Source of the DNA: Acanthosepion pharaonis
Lineage: Eukaryota > Mollusca > Cephalopoda > Sepiida > Sepiidae
Direction: 5' to 3'
Length of the DNA stretch: 64,000 nt
Assembly: GCA_903632075.3 (NCBI GenBank)
Contig: CAHIKZ030005642.1
Coordinates: 1,574,501 to 1,638,500 of the forward strand
Shown here: positions 11,521-22,025 of the stretch, piece by piece
Position numbering within the stretch: position 1 is the stretch's first letter
Layout of the letters: each line of letters begins with the position of its first letter
The notes under the pieces: model-generated
What the model saw: only the letters and a program-made list of their open reading frames with translations
Told to the model about the DNA's origin: nothing
Database searches by the model: none
Translations under genes and position numbers: made by a program

Positions 11521-13015
11521 TATGCAGTTGACAAAATCAAAAACAAACAATGTGCACATGTGAAATTAAAAATATAAAAAGGCGACTATTTACCCATCGC
11601 ACGCTGTATATCAACACTTCGAACTGAACAAAATAAAATTCTTTGTGACTGGAGTTTTGTCAAAGTTAAAGGAATGTGAAAATGAACACTGTAATGGAAA
11701 CTAATTTTTTCCAAACTTTTTTAATGTTCTTTGAAACTTTATTATCAAATTAAAATTCTTGGGGAGTTTTTCTCATTTAAATGTACAGATATTTAAAATC
11801 CTTCTCCCCCCTAAAAAATTACAAAATTCATTTAAAATTTTCATTATAAGATTCAAAAAGATAAAATCTCTTGAAACTACTTTCAGTTAAAATCATAAGG
11901 GTACAGAATATCGATTGACTTAACAATATAGAAAGAAAAGGCCTTTTCATGATCATTCCTAAACTGCTATGTTACCATATGTTTTAATTTTTTGAAAATG
12001 CAATGGTCACCAGCCATATATTATACTTAAGGGTTAAAGTTAATGCTTTTTCTCTTGTCAAAATTTGCAAAGTTTGAAAGTAGAATAAATTTCTTCAGTT
12101 GAAACTATGTCATATTATCAAATTATATTTTGTCCCAATCAATTTCAGAAAGCTGAAACAGATTCTAGAAAAGTTAATTATATATAATTACTGTTAATTA
12201 GAAATTAATTAAAATTTGAAAGTTTGAAAGCAGAATAAGTTATTAATATAATTATTAATTTTGCTTTTCAAAAATATACCTCAGGTTTCTTAACTCTCCA
12301 AGGCTCACATTAGACATTAGTATATCTGTGATATACTAACATCTTAACGCAACAGAAGGAAGGACTAGAATAACTTAAGGAAAAAATTCCAAACATAAAT
12401 GGTACCTGAAAACATTTTATATACAGCACTAAAATATGCAATATACGATATATTATACACAAATATATCTATATTTATCACAATTTGTCCCACAGAGAAA
12501 TTGAGAAAAGAAAACAAGCAGTATGTGAAAGAACAAGTATAAAGAAGGTCTTACTTGGAATGGTTTTAAAATGGCACATGGCTTTTGCTTCTTGTCCCAA
12601 ACAGCACTGAGCAAAATATCTGTCCTCCTCACAGTCTAAACATTAACTGGCTACCATCTCTGTCTTTATCAGGAGCTAATCAGCAATGGATTATTGTCAA
12701 TCAAGGATGTCATCATGTGACCCTGATGCCAATACTAAAGAAGGGAGATAATCACCTTCTGTTTCCCTACAATTCTAAATTAAAATAAGAGAAAATAAAC
12801 ACCTGAAAAAGCTACTATCTGAATGGAAGCAGTTGGTCTCACAATTACTTTCTTATAGTGTGAATTGTATTTCTATTCTAAATGCATACTTAAGTATCTT
12901 ATAGTTTAAGCAGGCCAATGGTGGTGATATGATTGAGAGAAATGTAACCAATTATAGAGATCAAATCAAGGTCACAAAATTGTACAGTCATATTGAGATA
13001 TTATTTTTTTAAGCA
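11521..13015. other. AT-rich DNA, nothing recognised
   Basis: No coding, RNA or transposon signature was found. The short ORF at 12585-12788 has no domain and lies in featureless sequence. Confidence 0.45.
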
Positions 13016-13101
13016 TTTCACCCCAATTATTTACATTATTCAGACTATTGTCCTCATCTTTGTCGTCATATTTATCACAACGTTTTGGCACTTCAGTATC
13101 T

Positions 13102-13415
13102 GTCTATATTTCTGAGATGAGGTATTATGTACACTATTTACATTATTCGGACTATTGTCCTCATCTTGTCAAATTGAACCCTTTATTTCGCTCACCGGGG
13201 TAGACTGTTCTAGTTCCACATGCCAGGTTTAATGGATGTCAGTTATCTCCTGTTAATTCTCCTCTCCAAGTTCTCCACTGCCTTAACCGGGTATTGAATT
13301 CACACTCTTTGGGTCCTGTCACTGGATCTAACTAACACACAGTGGATAAAGATGAGGACAATAGTCCGAATAATGTAAATAATGTACATAATACCTCATA
13401 TCAGAAATATAGACA
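13102..13415. repeat. foldback repeat with 67-bp inverted arms
   Basis: The left arm (13102-13168) and right arm (13349-13415) are near-perfect reverse complements. Both contain the block TCGGACTATTGTCCTCATCT (in one orientation or the other) and the ATTATGTACA region. The loop of about 180 bp carries a tRNA-type SINE remnant. A partial third copy of the arm lies just left (13021-13075), and a diverged relative is at 62340-62400. It may be an inverted duplication of a PLE or SINE terminus rather than a true DNA transposon. Confidence 0.75.
13180..13348 (-). mobile_element. tRNA-type SINE remnant in the foldback loop
   Basis: The minus strand reads CAGTGGATAAAG-like A-box sequence, then GACCCAAAGAG, then a degenerate B box (GAATTCAATACC). 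It ends with the body string GGAACTAGAACAGTCTACCC, which is shared in diverged form with 53600-53640 and 63345-63370. The tRNA-like part is disrupted by a small insertion. It is a short, old SINE copy. Confidence 0.45.
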
Positions 13416-13424
13416 GATTTCACC

Positions 13425-13690
13425 CCATGTAAGGGGATAAAGCCATTAAGACACAAGGGGTAACAAAAAAAATGAAAGATACTGAGAAAACATCAGTGAG
13501 GAGAAGGGACAATAAAAGGACAGGATTCAAGAAGACAAAATATGATGATTGATGCTGTATTTTGAAGATTGTAGTTAACAGAAAAGCAAGAAGCAGGAAA
13601 AAAATTCCACAGGTGATAAGTGCAAGAAAAGAAACTATTAGAGTAGAAAGTACAATTAATCTTAGCAATATCAACAGTAAATCGAACTGA
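13425..13690 (-). mobile_element. LINE 3' end (Jockey/CR1-like), deleted copy
   Basis: The minus-strand 3' end ACTAAGACACAAGGGG-type string (seen on + at 13445-13470) is shared with the LINE tails at 46690, 61190 and 61690. The coding part that should lie upstream is shortened. It abuts the minisatellite at 13690, whose unit corresponds to the next coding motif of this LINE. Confidence 0.55.
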
Positions 13691-14410
13691 TCTAACAATT
13701 GATTGAATATCATAACAGCAGACATAGGAATTGAAATTATATACTACATCAGACCTAGCAATTAATTGAATATCCTAGAAGCAGACATAGCAATTGATTC
13801 AATATCCTAACATCAGAACAAGCAATTGATTTGATATCCAAGCAGCAGACCTGGCAATTGATTTGATATCCCAGCAGCAGACCTAGTCATTGATTTGCTA
13901 TACCAGCAGCAAGTCAATCAATTGATTTGATATCCCAGCAAGAAACATAGCAATTTGTTTGACATTCCAGAAGTAGACCATGTAATTGATTTGATATCTC
14001 AGCAGCAGACCTGGCAATTGATTTGATATCCCAGCAGCAGACCTGGCGATTTGATATCCTAGCAGCAGACTTAGCAATTTATTTGATATTACAGCAGCAG
14101 ACCTACCAATTGAGTTGTTATCCCTGCAGCAGACCTAGCAATTTATTTGATACCCCACCAGTAGACCTGACAATCAATTTGATATTACATTAGCAGATAT
14201 AGCAACTGATTTTATATCCCTGCAGCAGACTTAGAAATTGATTTGATATCCCAGTAACAGACCTAGAAATTGATTTGATATCCCAGCATCAGACCTTGCA
14301 AATGATTTTTATATTGCGGCAGCAGATGTATCAATTGATGTGATATCCCAGCAGCAGACCTAGTCATTGATTTGATATCCTAGCTGCTGGACTTGGCAAA
14401 TGATTCAGTA
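13690..14410. repeat. 32-bp minisatellite, about 22 units
   Basis: Imperfect tandem units with consensus close to CAGCAGCAGACCTAGCAATT plus GATTTGATATCC. Individual units differ by substitutions and small indels. Read on the minus strand one unit translates as DIKSIARSAA. This closely resembles DYIESIARSAT, read from the LINE copy at about 47290-47330. The unit length is not a multiple of three, so the array itself is not coding. Confidence 0.85.
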
Positions 14411-14499
14411 TTATGTGTTCACTTCCTTGGCCTTCTGTTGACTTTTGAAATCTCTTTCACACATGTGCTCTGAAATTTCTAAGAATAGAATTATTGCAT

Positions 14500-15131
14500 T
14501 TTCCCCTTCTATTTTTATTTGGTTACAAGTCCAGACACTGGGGAGGGTTTACCAATCTGGAAGACCTATGGACAGTTGGTTTTAGTTAGTGAAGAGGTGG
14601 GTGCATCAAATTCAGTTGATTCAGATGACAACTGTTCATTAATATTGGTATCATTTCTTTCTATCAGCGCTGACAGAACCTCAAACATTGCCTTTATTAC
14701 ACCAGTGTTTTCTGCCTCTGATACTAGATATGGTGCTAGATCCCTTAATGTAACCATTTATTCTTGTCCATCTTGGTGCTTAATGGTGGCATAGGATGGA
14801 TTTGCATCTATCAGCACAACGTCATTCACCAGAGGGTCATTCTTGTTTCTGATAAACTCACAAAGGAGTACTGGTTTCTGGCTTGTTAGCCAAGTCGACC
14901 AAGAAGTACCAAAAGAAGAGCATTTTTTGAAACTAAAGAACTGTTTATGTAGGGTGGAGTTGGTCAGTGTTGACAGGAGAGATCTAATGGAGTGTAGGAC
15001 ATTAGGGAATATTGACTCCCAATGATGATCATCCAGTTTGTTTGACTTAAGGGTAGATGATACCATTGTATCTTTCTGCCTGTCCATTACCACTGAGGTG
15101 AAAGGGTGTTGTCTTGCTTGCAGCAATGCCC
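14500..15131 (-). pseudogene. Gypsy integrase C-terminal half
   Basis: Minus-strand reading from 15131 gives KGIAASKTTPFHLSGNGQAE (the region with the catalytic Glu of the integrase DDE core) and RYNGII. After frame changes it continues with LHSIRSLL, SFGTSWSTWL, NDPLVNDVVLIDANPSYATI and VTLRDLAPYL. This is the normal order at the C-terminus of a Mag/K02A2.6-type Gypsy integrase. Frames break more than twice. The upstream part of the same integrase continues at 15734-16010, so the gene has been split by an insertion. Confidence 0.7.
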
Positions 15132-15724
15132 TTATTTAATAGATAGGCCTGTTGTGGTATGTTAACAAGAATGGACCATTTGTAGATGTCTTTTTATTAA
15201 CATGACCACACAATTTATATTTAACAAAATATGAAACAGCAAAAAGGAACAAAAACGGTTTTAAAACAATAAAATTTGTATTTATTTTTGTGTAATGATG
15301 TACATGCATAGAAGTTACTATTTGTTGGAGTTATGTCCCTTTGACTGATTAATATTTTTATCTGAGCTCACAAAGTTGAATGAATTATAACGCTGAAAAA
15401 TGCTGAATAAACTGTAGCTTTAGAAGAGTATTTCAAAGAGAAAAGTTCTTGTTGCTTGTTTGGAAATGTTTTGTATGTTTGTAATGTAGTTTGGAAAATT
15501 TTGTGCGTACATGCATGCATGAATATACTTTTGACGTCTGACCGCGCATGATCGAGACGAGATCCTTCAAGGCTACATCTTCTTAGGCAAATGAAGAGAA
15601 AAGATAATGAGCAAACTTGTGTCTTCTATTTATAATTAATTTAATCACATGACAGGCTCACAGAAAATGCTAGGAAAACTTGACTTGGTCATGTGCTGGA
15701 AAAATATTTGTACGTCAGCGGATT
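15132..15724 (-). mobile_element. insertion splitting the integrase, LTR-like
   Basis: About 590 bp of non-coding sequence lies inside the integrase. Both sides carry the 9-bp direct repeat GCAATGCCC (15123-15131 and 15725-15733). On the minus strand an AATTATAAATAGAAGACAC TATA-type promoter (about 15636) is followed by transcribed-leader-like sequence and AATAAA (about 15290). A solo LTR would fit the promoter, but Gypsy LTRs duplicate 4-6 bp, so a 9-bp duplication is unusual. Exact termini are unresolved. Confidence 0.45.
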
Positions 15725-15733
15725 GCAATGCCC

Positions 15734-16010
15734 ACTTTGGTAGCAGGATGCTAAAGGCCTTTATTTCTTTAGATAGAAAAGAAGTACCTCTATCAGAGTG
15801 GATATAACCTGAAAAGACAGTTCAAATATCTGGGTCAGACATTTTATTACTGTCATGATCCATGATGCATATTTGTGCTTGGAAAGGCAAATGGAAATCG
15901 GGAATATTCATCCACAATGGTGAGGATATAAACATTACTTGAAGTTGAAGGTAGCGGACCTAGAAAATGCATGCTTAGGTTTCCATTGGTTTGGTAGCTT
16001 TAATTAGAGT
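15734..16010 (-). pseudogene. Gypsy integrase N-terminal core remnant
   Basis: Minus-strand translation gives ILTIVDEYSRFPFAFP, the conserved block around the first catalytic Asp of Gypsy integrases. A frameshifted stretch up to SKEIKAF-like sequence follows. Colinear with the C-terminal half at 14500-15131 once the insertion between them is removed. Upstream pol is absent, so the element is a 5'-truncated fragment. Confidence 0.65.
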
Positions 16011-16175
16011 TTCCTTTTTGTTGTGGAGTAGCTGAACACTGCCACAAGATGGACTGGTCTAAGACTATTTAAACTGTAGTGAACAAAACAAGATCTAGAT
16101 TTAAAATTCAAATGTTAAGCACTGACTCATTGATTTTGTTAGAAATTAAAAAGACTCGAATTTACAAACTTTGCT

Positions 16176-16177
<2 letters not shown>

Positions 16178-16216
<39 letters not shown>
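16178..16216. repeat. (CA)n microsatellite
   Basis: About 19 uninterrupted CA units. The THTHTH and CVCVCV open frames across it are artefacts of the repeat. Confidence 0.95.
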
Positions 16217-16217
<1 letters not shown>

Positions 16218-16399
16218 AAAAGCGAATGCAAAACAAAACTCGTGAAATTTCACACCTTGATGCGAAATGTTTTTCAGCCAATAGAAAACTAGGAAACATT
16301 TAAAAACAAAATTCAAATAATCTTCAATTCTCAGAAACAAATTCTTTTACGGACCTTTTCCCAAGCCGACGCGAAGCTTGTTTGTCATCCAATGGAAAG

Positions 16400-17313
16400 G
16401 CCCGAATCATATCCGGGAGTGAATTCCCAAATGACCTTTTCAAGCCCCACAAACAAAATAAAAGACGGGCAAGTTCGCCTGTCACCAGAGAGAAGGAGAC
16501 GAGCGTATTAACACGTCCCTTGACAAACGTCAAGCGATCGTTATTATTATCTCTACCTTTCTCCCTCACCTCTTTTATACTTGATAAACGAACGGAACAT
16601 TTTAAGACTGAGAGATTACTTCAAAGACATTCCTACCCTTCGATAACGCTCATACATACATACATACATACATCAACACGTACGTTCCTGCCTACGTAAA
16701 CATAAACTCATTCTTCTAAGAGCTACTACGAACATTTTCACGACCTTGTATCAACCAAAATACATTAATTTTATTTGTAAAGACCTTAATTGATTTATAT
16801 GTATATAAATTTGTTGTTTCACTTTACAATTTGATTTTCTTGTTTTATACCCCTCTTATGGTTGGCTATCTAACTAACAAGGCCAAATCAAACTAATCTG
16901 TTTCAACACTCATATACTTCACTATAACTGATAACCCACTATAAAACAACATTCTCTCTTACCGAGGCAGATGAGTTAACACTTAATCATTACTCTGCTT
17001 GTTGATTCTCTTCCTTCGGGCGGAGAGGAACTCAGATGATGCTATTCCTACAGACAGAGTCTCGTCTGGGGCCGGGGGTAGATAGCCACCCGATCCCGTG
17101 TATGCGAGATCTACTGGGAACTTTTGTCCGAGTATACGCGCTCGGAAAGCCACAAGTTAAAAACCGGCCTTGTGCAACATCCCTCCTTATGAGGAGGTCT
17201 TGGGTAAATACCAAAGAGTTAATAATTAACTGTTTATTTGCATTAGTCTTTGTTCTCAACTCTGGAATAAACTACTTCTTATTTTCTCTATGTGTGTCAA
17301 CTTTTCACAACAT
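16400..17313 (+). mobile_element. probable 5' LTR of the 17-22 kb Gypsy element
   Basis: TCTTTTATACTTG at about 16570 looks like a TATA box. The block ends ACTTTTCACAACA at 17313, immediately before primer-site-like sequence. It contains the second copy of the GC-rich structured repeat (17005-17205), about 430 bp after the TATA box, i.e. in the expected transcribed leader. The left edge is not defined and no matching 3' LTR is visible, since the 3' end of the element is lost. Confidence 0.4.
17005..17205 (+). repeat. GC-rich structured repeat, copy 2
   Basis: Related to 5500-5702. It keeps a TTAAAAACCGGCCTTGTGC block and, on either side, hairpins whose arms differ in sequence from copy 1 but still pair: CCGAG/CTCGG (17128-17132 with 17141-17145) and CCTCC/GGAGG (17182-17186 with 17193-17197). 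Pairing retained despite sequence change suggests selection for RNA structure, perhaps in an LT-retroelement leader. Confidence 0.5.
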
Positions 17314-17400
17314 TTGACAACGAGGGATTCGAATGCTAAAATTTCCAGTGGGATATCAACATTTGACGACGAGGGAATCGAAAGTAAAAATTTCCAGTGT
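17314..17400 (+). promoter_or_regulatory. duplicated primer-binding-site-like region
   Basis: Two tandem copies, about 50 bp apart, share CAACATTTGAC, then ACGAGGGA, then TCGAA, then AAAATTTCCAGTG. The position directly after an LTR-like ...CAACA end and before gag fits the primer-binding site of a Gypsy element. The matching tRNA was not identified. Confidence 0.4.
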
Positions 17401-17411
17401 AATAAGACTGT

Positions 17412-18130
17412 GGCGGACTTCCACCACATTTATTTAATTTTGATTAGGAAACCAAACTGATGTGAAGAAAGGACAAGGCAAAGGTATCATTATATATAAA
17501 AATTGTATTCAACAATGCATACAATAAAGAATGTGTAAGAAAAAGCATGCAATGAGTAGTCTCTCTTTGATTATCAAAGTTCCCTGAAAAGGAAAGAGTT
17601 AATTGTTTGCTATAGTATAAATGTTTTTTTTAACAGTTTTGCTGTGCAAGAGGAAAATATGTAAGCGTAAAGGAATATGCAGTTTGTGAGTTGAGTGAGA
17701 AGATCGGCGCATAGCTTCAACTGTCGTGGATTTCTGTGGCAGCTAAAGTCTCACTGGTGCGTCTATGCCTTTCTCTTGCTTTTATAGGTGATCATTGAAT
17801 CAGGAGTGCTGCGCGGGAAGAATCACTCTTCACGTGCAGAGAATCCGATTGGTCGACACTGACCAATCAGTGAATGAGCTTTGGGGAGATTTCTGGGAGC
17901 CGATTCTCCCAAAAGTACACAAAATCTACGATACGAAAATATAGCGATTTCAAAATTGTCGCATAAGGCAGTAGCGTTGATTTCTATCCAATGAATAATT
18001 GTTATTGAAATTTGAATTTGTGTAGGTATGTATGTATGTGTGATGATGATCGCTATAATACCAACACTGCCCGAGGATTCGGGTTTTAAAAAAATTTATA
18101 TTATTATATATACTAAGAAATTGTTGGTGA
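17412..18130 (-). mobile_element. LTR-like block between primer site and gag
   Basis: Begins TGTGGCGGACTTCCACCAC on the plus strand. On the minus strand a CTATAAAAGC TATA box (about 17788) is followed by leader-like sequence. It separates the primer-site-like sequence (17314-17400) from gag (18201), so it is probably another inserted LTR. No convincing target duplication was found and the right edge is vague. Confidence 0.35.
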
Positions 18131-18200
18131 CGACTCATCCTCGGACTAATTCCAAGCCTGCATAACAGATTTACATGTTAAAAACAAATAAGAATTTTAT

Positions 18201-18694
18201 TTGTTCAGTAAATTAAACCTGGAGGATTTTAAAAAAGCAATGGTAGAATTCACGAAAATCCAGAAAAAACAAAATGAACTCTTGGAGGAACAACAACGTT
18301 TGAACCAGGAACGCTTTGAGAAACAAAACGAACTGTTTGAAAAAAATATTCAAATTATTAGTGTTAAAAAAGGAAAAAGAGCAAGACAATGCAAATTCTC
18401 TTTCTCAGGATTCGCTAATATATTCAGTTGACGAATTTAAGTACTGTGCTGAGAAGGAGGAGGAGGAGGTAACTTTTGCGGCGTATTTTCGCCGTTATGA
18501 AGAAGTTTTTCAAAAAGATTGCGCTACATGATCGGACGAAAAGAAAATATGTCTGTTGCTCGGAAAATTTGGTCTGAGTGAACACGAAAAGTATACGAAC
18601 TACATACTTCCGAGAAATCCAGGGGATTTTTTTTTCTAAAAAAAAGGTTTCGGGGGTAAAAGTTCTCTATTCAACACAAGATGGCAGTGTTTAA
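18201..18694 (+). pseudogene. Gypsy gag, first part (Mag/K02A2.6-type)
   Basis: Translation gives a glutamate/asparagine/glutamine-rich coiled-coil-like start (FTKIQKKQNELLEEQQRLN). After a frameshift near 18360 it reads VTFAAYFRRYEEVFQKDCA, then an in-frame stop, then LLLGKFGLSEHEKYTNYILP. This is the capsid part of Gag from a Mag/K02A2.6-like Gypsy element. It stops at 18694, where a solo LTR begins, and resumes in order at 19532. Confidence 0.7.
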
Positions 18695-18698
18695 ACCT

Positions 18699-19527
18699 TG
18701 ATGGAATAATCCATACATACCTTTTCACCCCTCCGGAATAATACACAAACTTACCTATTAACCAATCAACACCCTAGTTCTAGTGAACTAGACTTTTCAT
18801 TGGCTCAAACTGTAGCAAATTCACGCAAAATATCTTTTCGCGCCTTGCCGTTTGGAGCCGATTCCTACTTCCAGAACAAAATGAAAAGGAAGCTTTCAGA
18901 TCGATTCAGGCAGTCAGAATTTCATCCTGGAGAAGTACCAAACGAATCCACGCCAGTAAAAATCATAACCAGCTACATTTTTGCCGTGCAAACTTCTCTG
19001 ACTCAACACACGCAGCATTTCGCTCTTCCAGGAACAATTTCTTACAATACTAAAAAGTGATAATAACTCACTACTAACAAGTATTCGTAAATATTCAATC
19101 AACTATCTAAACAATCCAAGGTAAACAACTCTGGAGAATTTAGACAATTAAACCCTACTTTATTCACGCATACAAACTACACAAATTTCTGTATAAATAA
19201 TATTTTCCACTTAACTCTTTGACCAGTTCTTAAACACTTGAACAATTTCGAACTGTAAATCAATAAGAAACCCAAATTATCAATGGTCAATTTCTTGCAT
19301 TATCAAACTACAAGTTTTCAAATTGTAAATTAATTGTACATAAATGCATGTTGTTTTATTGAAATCTCGTAATCAGTGTTTCTTACTCAATTGCCTTGTG
19401 ATTGATTCGTTTTTGAATGTCTATATTCTATATTGTTGCGGATTAATATGGTGAACATGTCCGTAAACTAACCATCTTAATATAAAAACCTTCTGATAAC
19501 AAATTCAAACTCATAGCAATCCCAACA
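18699..19527 (+). mobile_element. 829-bp solo LTR inserted in gag, 4-bp target duplication
   Basis: TG...CA ends (TGATGGAATAATCC to AATCCCAACA) flanked by ACCT at 18695-18698 and 19528-19531. Gag reading frames on either side are colinear, which proves an insertion. TGTATAAATAATA near 19191 may be a TATA box. No relative of this LTR was noticed elsewhere in the window. Confidence 0.8.
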
Positions 19528-19531
19528 ACCT

Positions 19532-20000
19532 TACAAAAAAGTGAGGAGGATTATTTAACTTTTGTTGGGATTGTCACTGGAGAGTATGAAAAGTTTAAAT
19601 TAAAAGAACTTACTCGTGATATGTTTAAGCTATTGAATTTTGTACAAGGACTAATGGCTCCAGAAGATGGCGATATTAGAACCAGAATTCTGTCTAAATT
19701 GATACAAAATCCAAAAATCAGTTTGCAAATTGTCGCAGAAGAATACGAACGAATAGAAAATCTTCGACACGACATGGCAAGGAGAGAAGAACGCGGCGTA
19801 TCAAAACTTCAGGCAGTTAAACAAAGACAACATAAAGAAAATTTTGCCTGCAAAATAAATCCTTTTCATGGCTGTGGATAGATTCATCATTACAAGGAAT
19901 GTTCATTTTAAAAAATGCTTTAATTGTGGCAAAAAAAGGATATAAGCCAACACATTGCCGAAAACCCAAAAGTAAAAAGGGGTCAAAAATAGGAAAGAGA
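19532..20000 (+). pseudogene. Gypsy gag, second part with zinc knuckles
   Basis: Translation gives EDYLTFVGIVTGEYEKFKL, DMFKLLNFVQGLMAPEDGDI and TRILSKLIQNPKISLQIV, the helical C-terminal capsid region. A GCG-x-HHYKECSF zinc knuckle (19870-19910) has an in-frame stop. After a single-base shift comes a second knuckle, CFNCGKK then YKPTHC, in which the usual His appears replaced by Tyr. Followed by basic KPKSKK. Confidence 0.7.
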
Positions 20001-20049
20001 GTTAACTACAATGGAAAACAAAGAAATAAAAAGAAAAAGAAAATTTGTA

Positions 20050-20590
20050 TATGTTCAGTTGAACAATAAAAATATTGTTCCAACTGGATACTGGTTCAAA
20101 TCTGATACAGTGTAACCCGGATATAAGAGAGTTGTCGGGACCGGAGAAGAAGTCTCTTATATCCGGGTTTCTCTTATATCTGGGTTTGGTCTATTTTGTT
20201 TACATTAACACAGGCTCTAATTTGTGACAAGAGAAAATCTCTCTTATATCCGGGTTTCTCTTATATCCGGGTTTCTCTTATATCTGGGTCTCTTATATCC
20301 GGGTTAAACTGTATTGATAAATGAACAAACTTGAGAAAAAAAATTTGCAGACCAACTTTATTGCCGACGAAAAGAATTGCTCATTGCATTACAGGAAATA
20401 AAATAAATTTTGAAGGAGAATTTTGCACAAATGTGATATTTATTGGCAAAACTATAAAATTAAAATGATTCGTTATGAAACGAATCCAGAACCTGTTCGA
20501 TATGAATCAGATTGAGTCATTCGACGTTTTCAACCAACCAATTAATTCATTATGCTATAGTGTCTGTGTTAATTCAAACAGCGTGGACAA
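20050..20590 (+). pseudogene. Gypsy protease split by a pogo-type MITE
   Basis: The frame reads FQLDTGSNL (20078-20104), an intact aspartic-protease DTG motif, directly before a MITE at 20108. Beyond the MITE, frameshifted sequence continues the protease and spacer (GEFCTNVIFIGKTIKLKMIR near 20420-20470, then YETNPEPVRYES). The MITE sits only a few codons past the catalytic Asp. Confidence 0.65.
20108..20311. mobile_element. pogo/Tigger-type MITE, copy 1
   Basis: 204 bp, flanked by TA duplications (20106-20107 and 20312-20313). Termini are CAGTGTAACCCGGATATAAG and its near reverse complement. Internally the same TCTCTTATATCCGGGT motif is repeated several times. Other copies are at 35534-35613 and 35838-36023. 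CAGT termini with TA target sites are typical of pogo/Tigger elements. Confidence 0.85.
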
Positions 20591-21520
20591 ATTAAAAAAA
20601 TTAAGATAAAATTTCTTGAAATTTTCTAAGCGTATTGGCAGGTGCACAAAAGCTAAAGCGACATTCAAACTTAAAGAGAATGTGACGTCTATTTTTAGGC
20701 CACAAAGAAAAATACGTTTTACAACCGAAGCCTCTATTAGTAAAGAATTAGACCGCTTAGAGCAAATAGGGGTGTCGAGCAAAACGGACTACAGCGAGTG
20801 GGCAAGCCCTATCATTTACGTGAAAAAAGAAAAATAATAAAATTAAGGTCTGTGCAGATTTTTCTACAGGATTGAACGATTGGAAACATATAATTACCCT
20901 CTACCAAGTCCTGAAGACATATTCGCGAAATTAAAAGTGTTTTCAAATCTTGATTTGTCTGAGGCGTACCTCCAGATTCCTGTCGACGAAAAATGAGCGA
21001 AGTATTTAACTATAAATACACATAAGGGTCTGTAGAGATTCAACTGACTGCCATTTGGGATAAAGGTCGCATCGGGAATTTTCCAGCAAATCGTGTATAC
21101 GATATTGAATGACATTGATTTTGCAATAGCCTACCTTTTATGACATCTTAATTAAGAGTAAAACCGAGAACAACATGCCAAACATGTTAAAGAAGTTTTT
21201 GAAAAAATAAAACAATATGGCTTGAAACTTAGTTTCGATAAATATGAACTTTTTAAAAAATCTAAAATGAAGTATTTAGGGCAGGTTATAGATGAGAAAT
21301 GCAGAAAACCAGACCCATTGAGGCCGAGTGCGATAAAGAACATGTCTCTCCCAACAAATGTGTCAGCATTCTTAGATCTAGCAAATTACTACGGTAATTT
21401 TATCCTAAATATGCACGTGTTAAGAGCTCCTTTAAACAAATTATTAAAAAAAAAAGATTCTAAATGGAACTGGAATACTGAATGTCAGAGTGATTTTGAC
21501 GAAATTTAAAAAAAAATAAT
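20590..21520 (+). pseudogene. Gypsy reverse transcriptase remnant
   Basis: Recognisable RT blocks in order: LDRLEQIGV, SEWASPIIYVKK, VFSNLDLSEAYLQIPVDE, LPFGIKVASGIFQQI, then a shifted and altered YxDD region (near 21135), GLKLSFDKYELFKKSKMKYL and the thumb region up to FLDLANYYGNF. At least five stops or shifts interrupt it. The catalytic box is not intact. Confidence 0.75.
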
Positions 21521-22025
21521 AACGTCAGAATTAAATCTGGTGCATTACGATCCAAATAAGAATATTATTGTTGTAAGTGTCACTAGTAATTTGGGCTTAG
21601 GAGCCATAAGAAAGCAACGGCCAATTAAAAGCGATTGCACATAAGTTGAGGACCTTATTGCCAGCTGAAAAAGAGTACAGTCAAATCGAAAAAGAGGCTT
21701 TAGGGATCATTTTTGCGGTAAAAAGTTCCATAGATTCATTCATGGAAGAAGTTTTACGCTTCAAACGTACCCCAGACTGTTATTGTCTATTTTTGATTCC
21801 ACAAAAGGGATTCTTACAGATACTGCAAATCGACTTCAGAGATGGGGACAATATTATTAAATTATAATTTTAAGATGGAGTTCTTTCTTTCGAAGAGGTT
21901 AGGGCATGCGAATGGATTATCCAGGTTAATCCCCAACCTATGTGAGCCATTTGAGGAATCTCTAATAGCAGCTCTAAGAATAGAAATGGAAATAAAAAGT
22001 CTACTGTGCAATACCATGTACGGGA
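21520..22025 (+). pseudogene. Gypsy RNase H remnant, truncated end
   Basis: Shifted frames give SELNLVHYDPNKNIIVVSV, LLPAEKEYSQIEKEALGIIF (RNase H catalytic Glu region), then GLSRLIPNLCEPFEESLI. The element stops near 22025, where an oppositely oriented Gypsy fragment begins. No integrase is present. Confidence 0.7.

Noticed and set aside
13690..14410. CRISPR-like array of 32-bp repeats
   Set aside because: Units are contiguous without spacers, diverged, and in a eukaryotic genome; it is a minisatellite.
14519..14794. 91-codon plus-strand ORF
   Set aside because: Antisense shadow of the integrase C-terminus.
16079..16340. THTHTH and CVCVCV open frames
   Set aside because: Artefacts of the (CA)n microsatellite.
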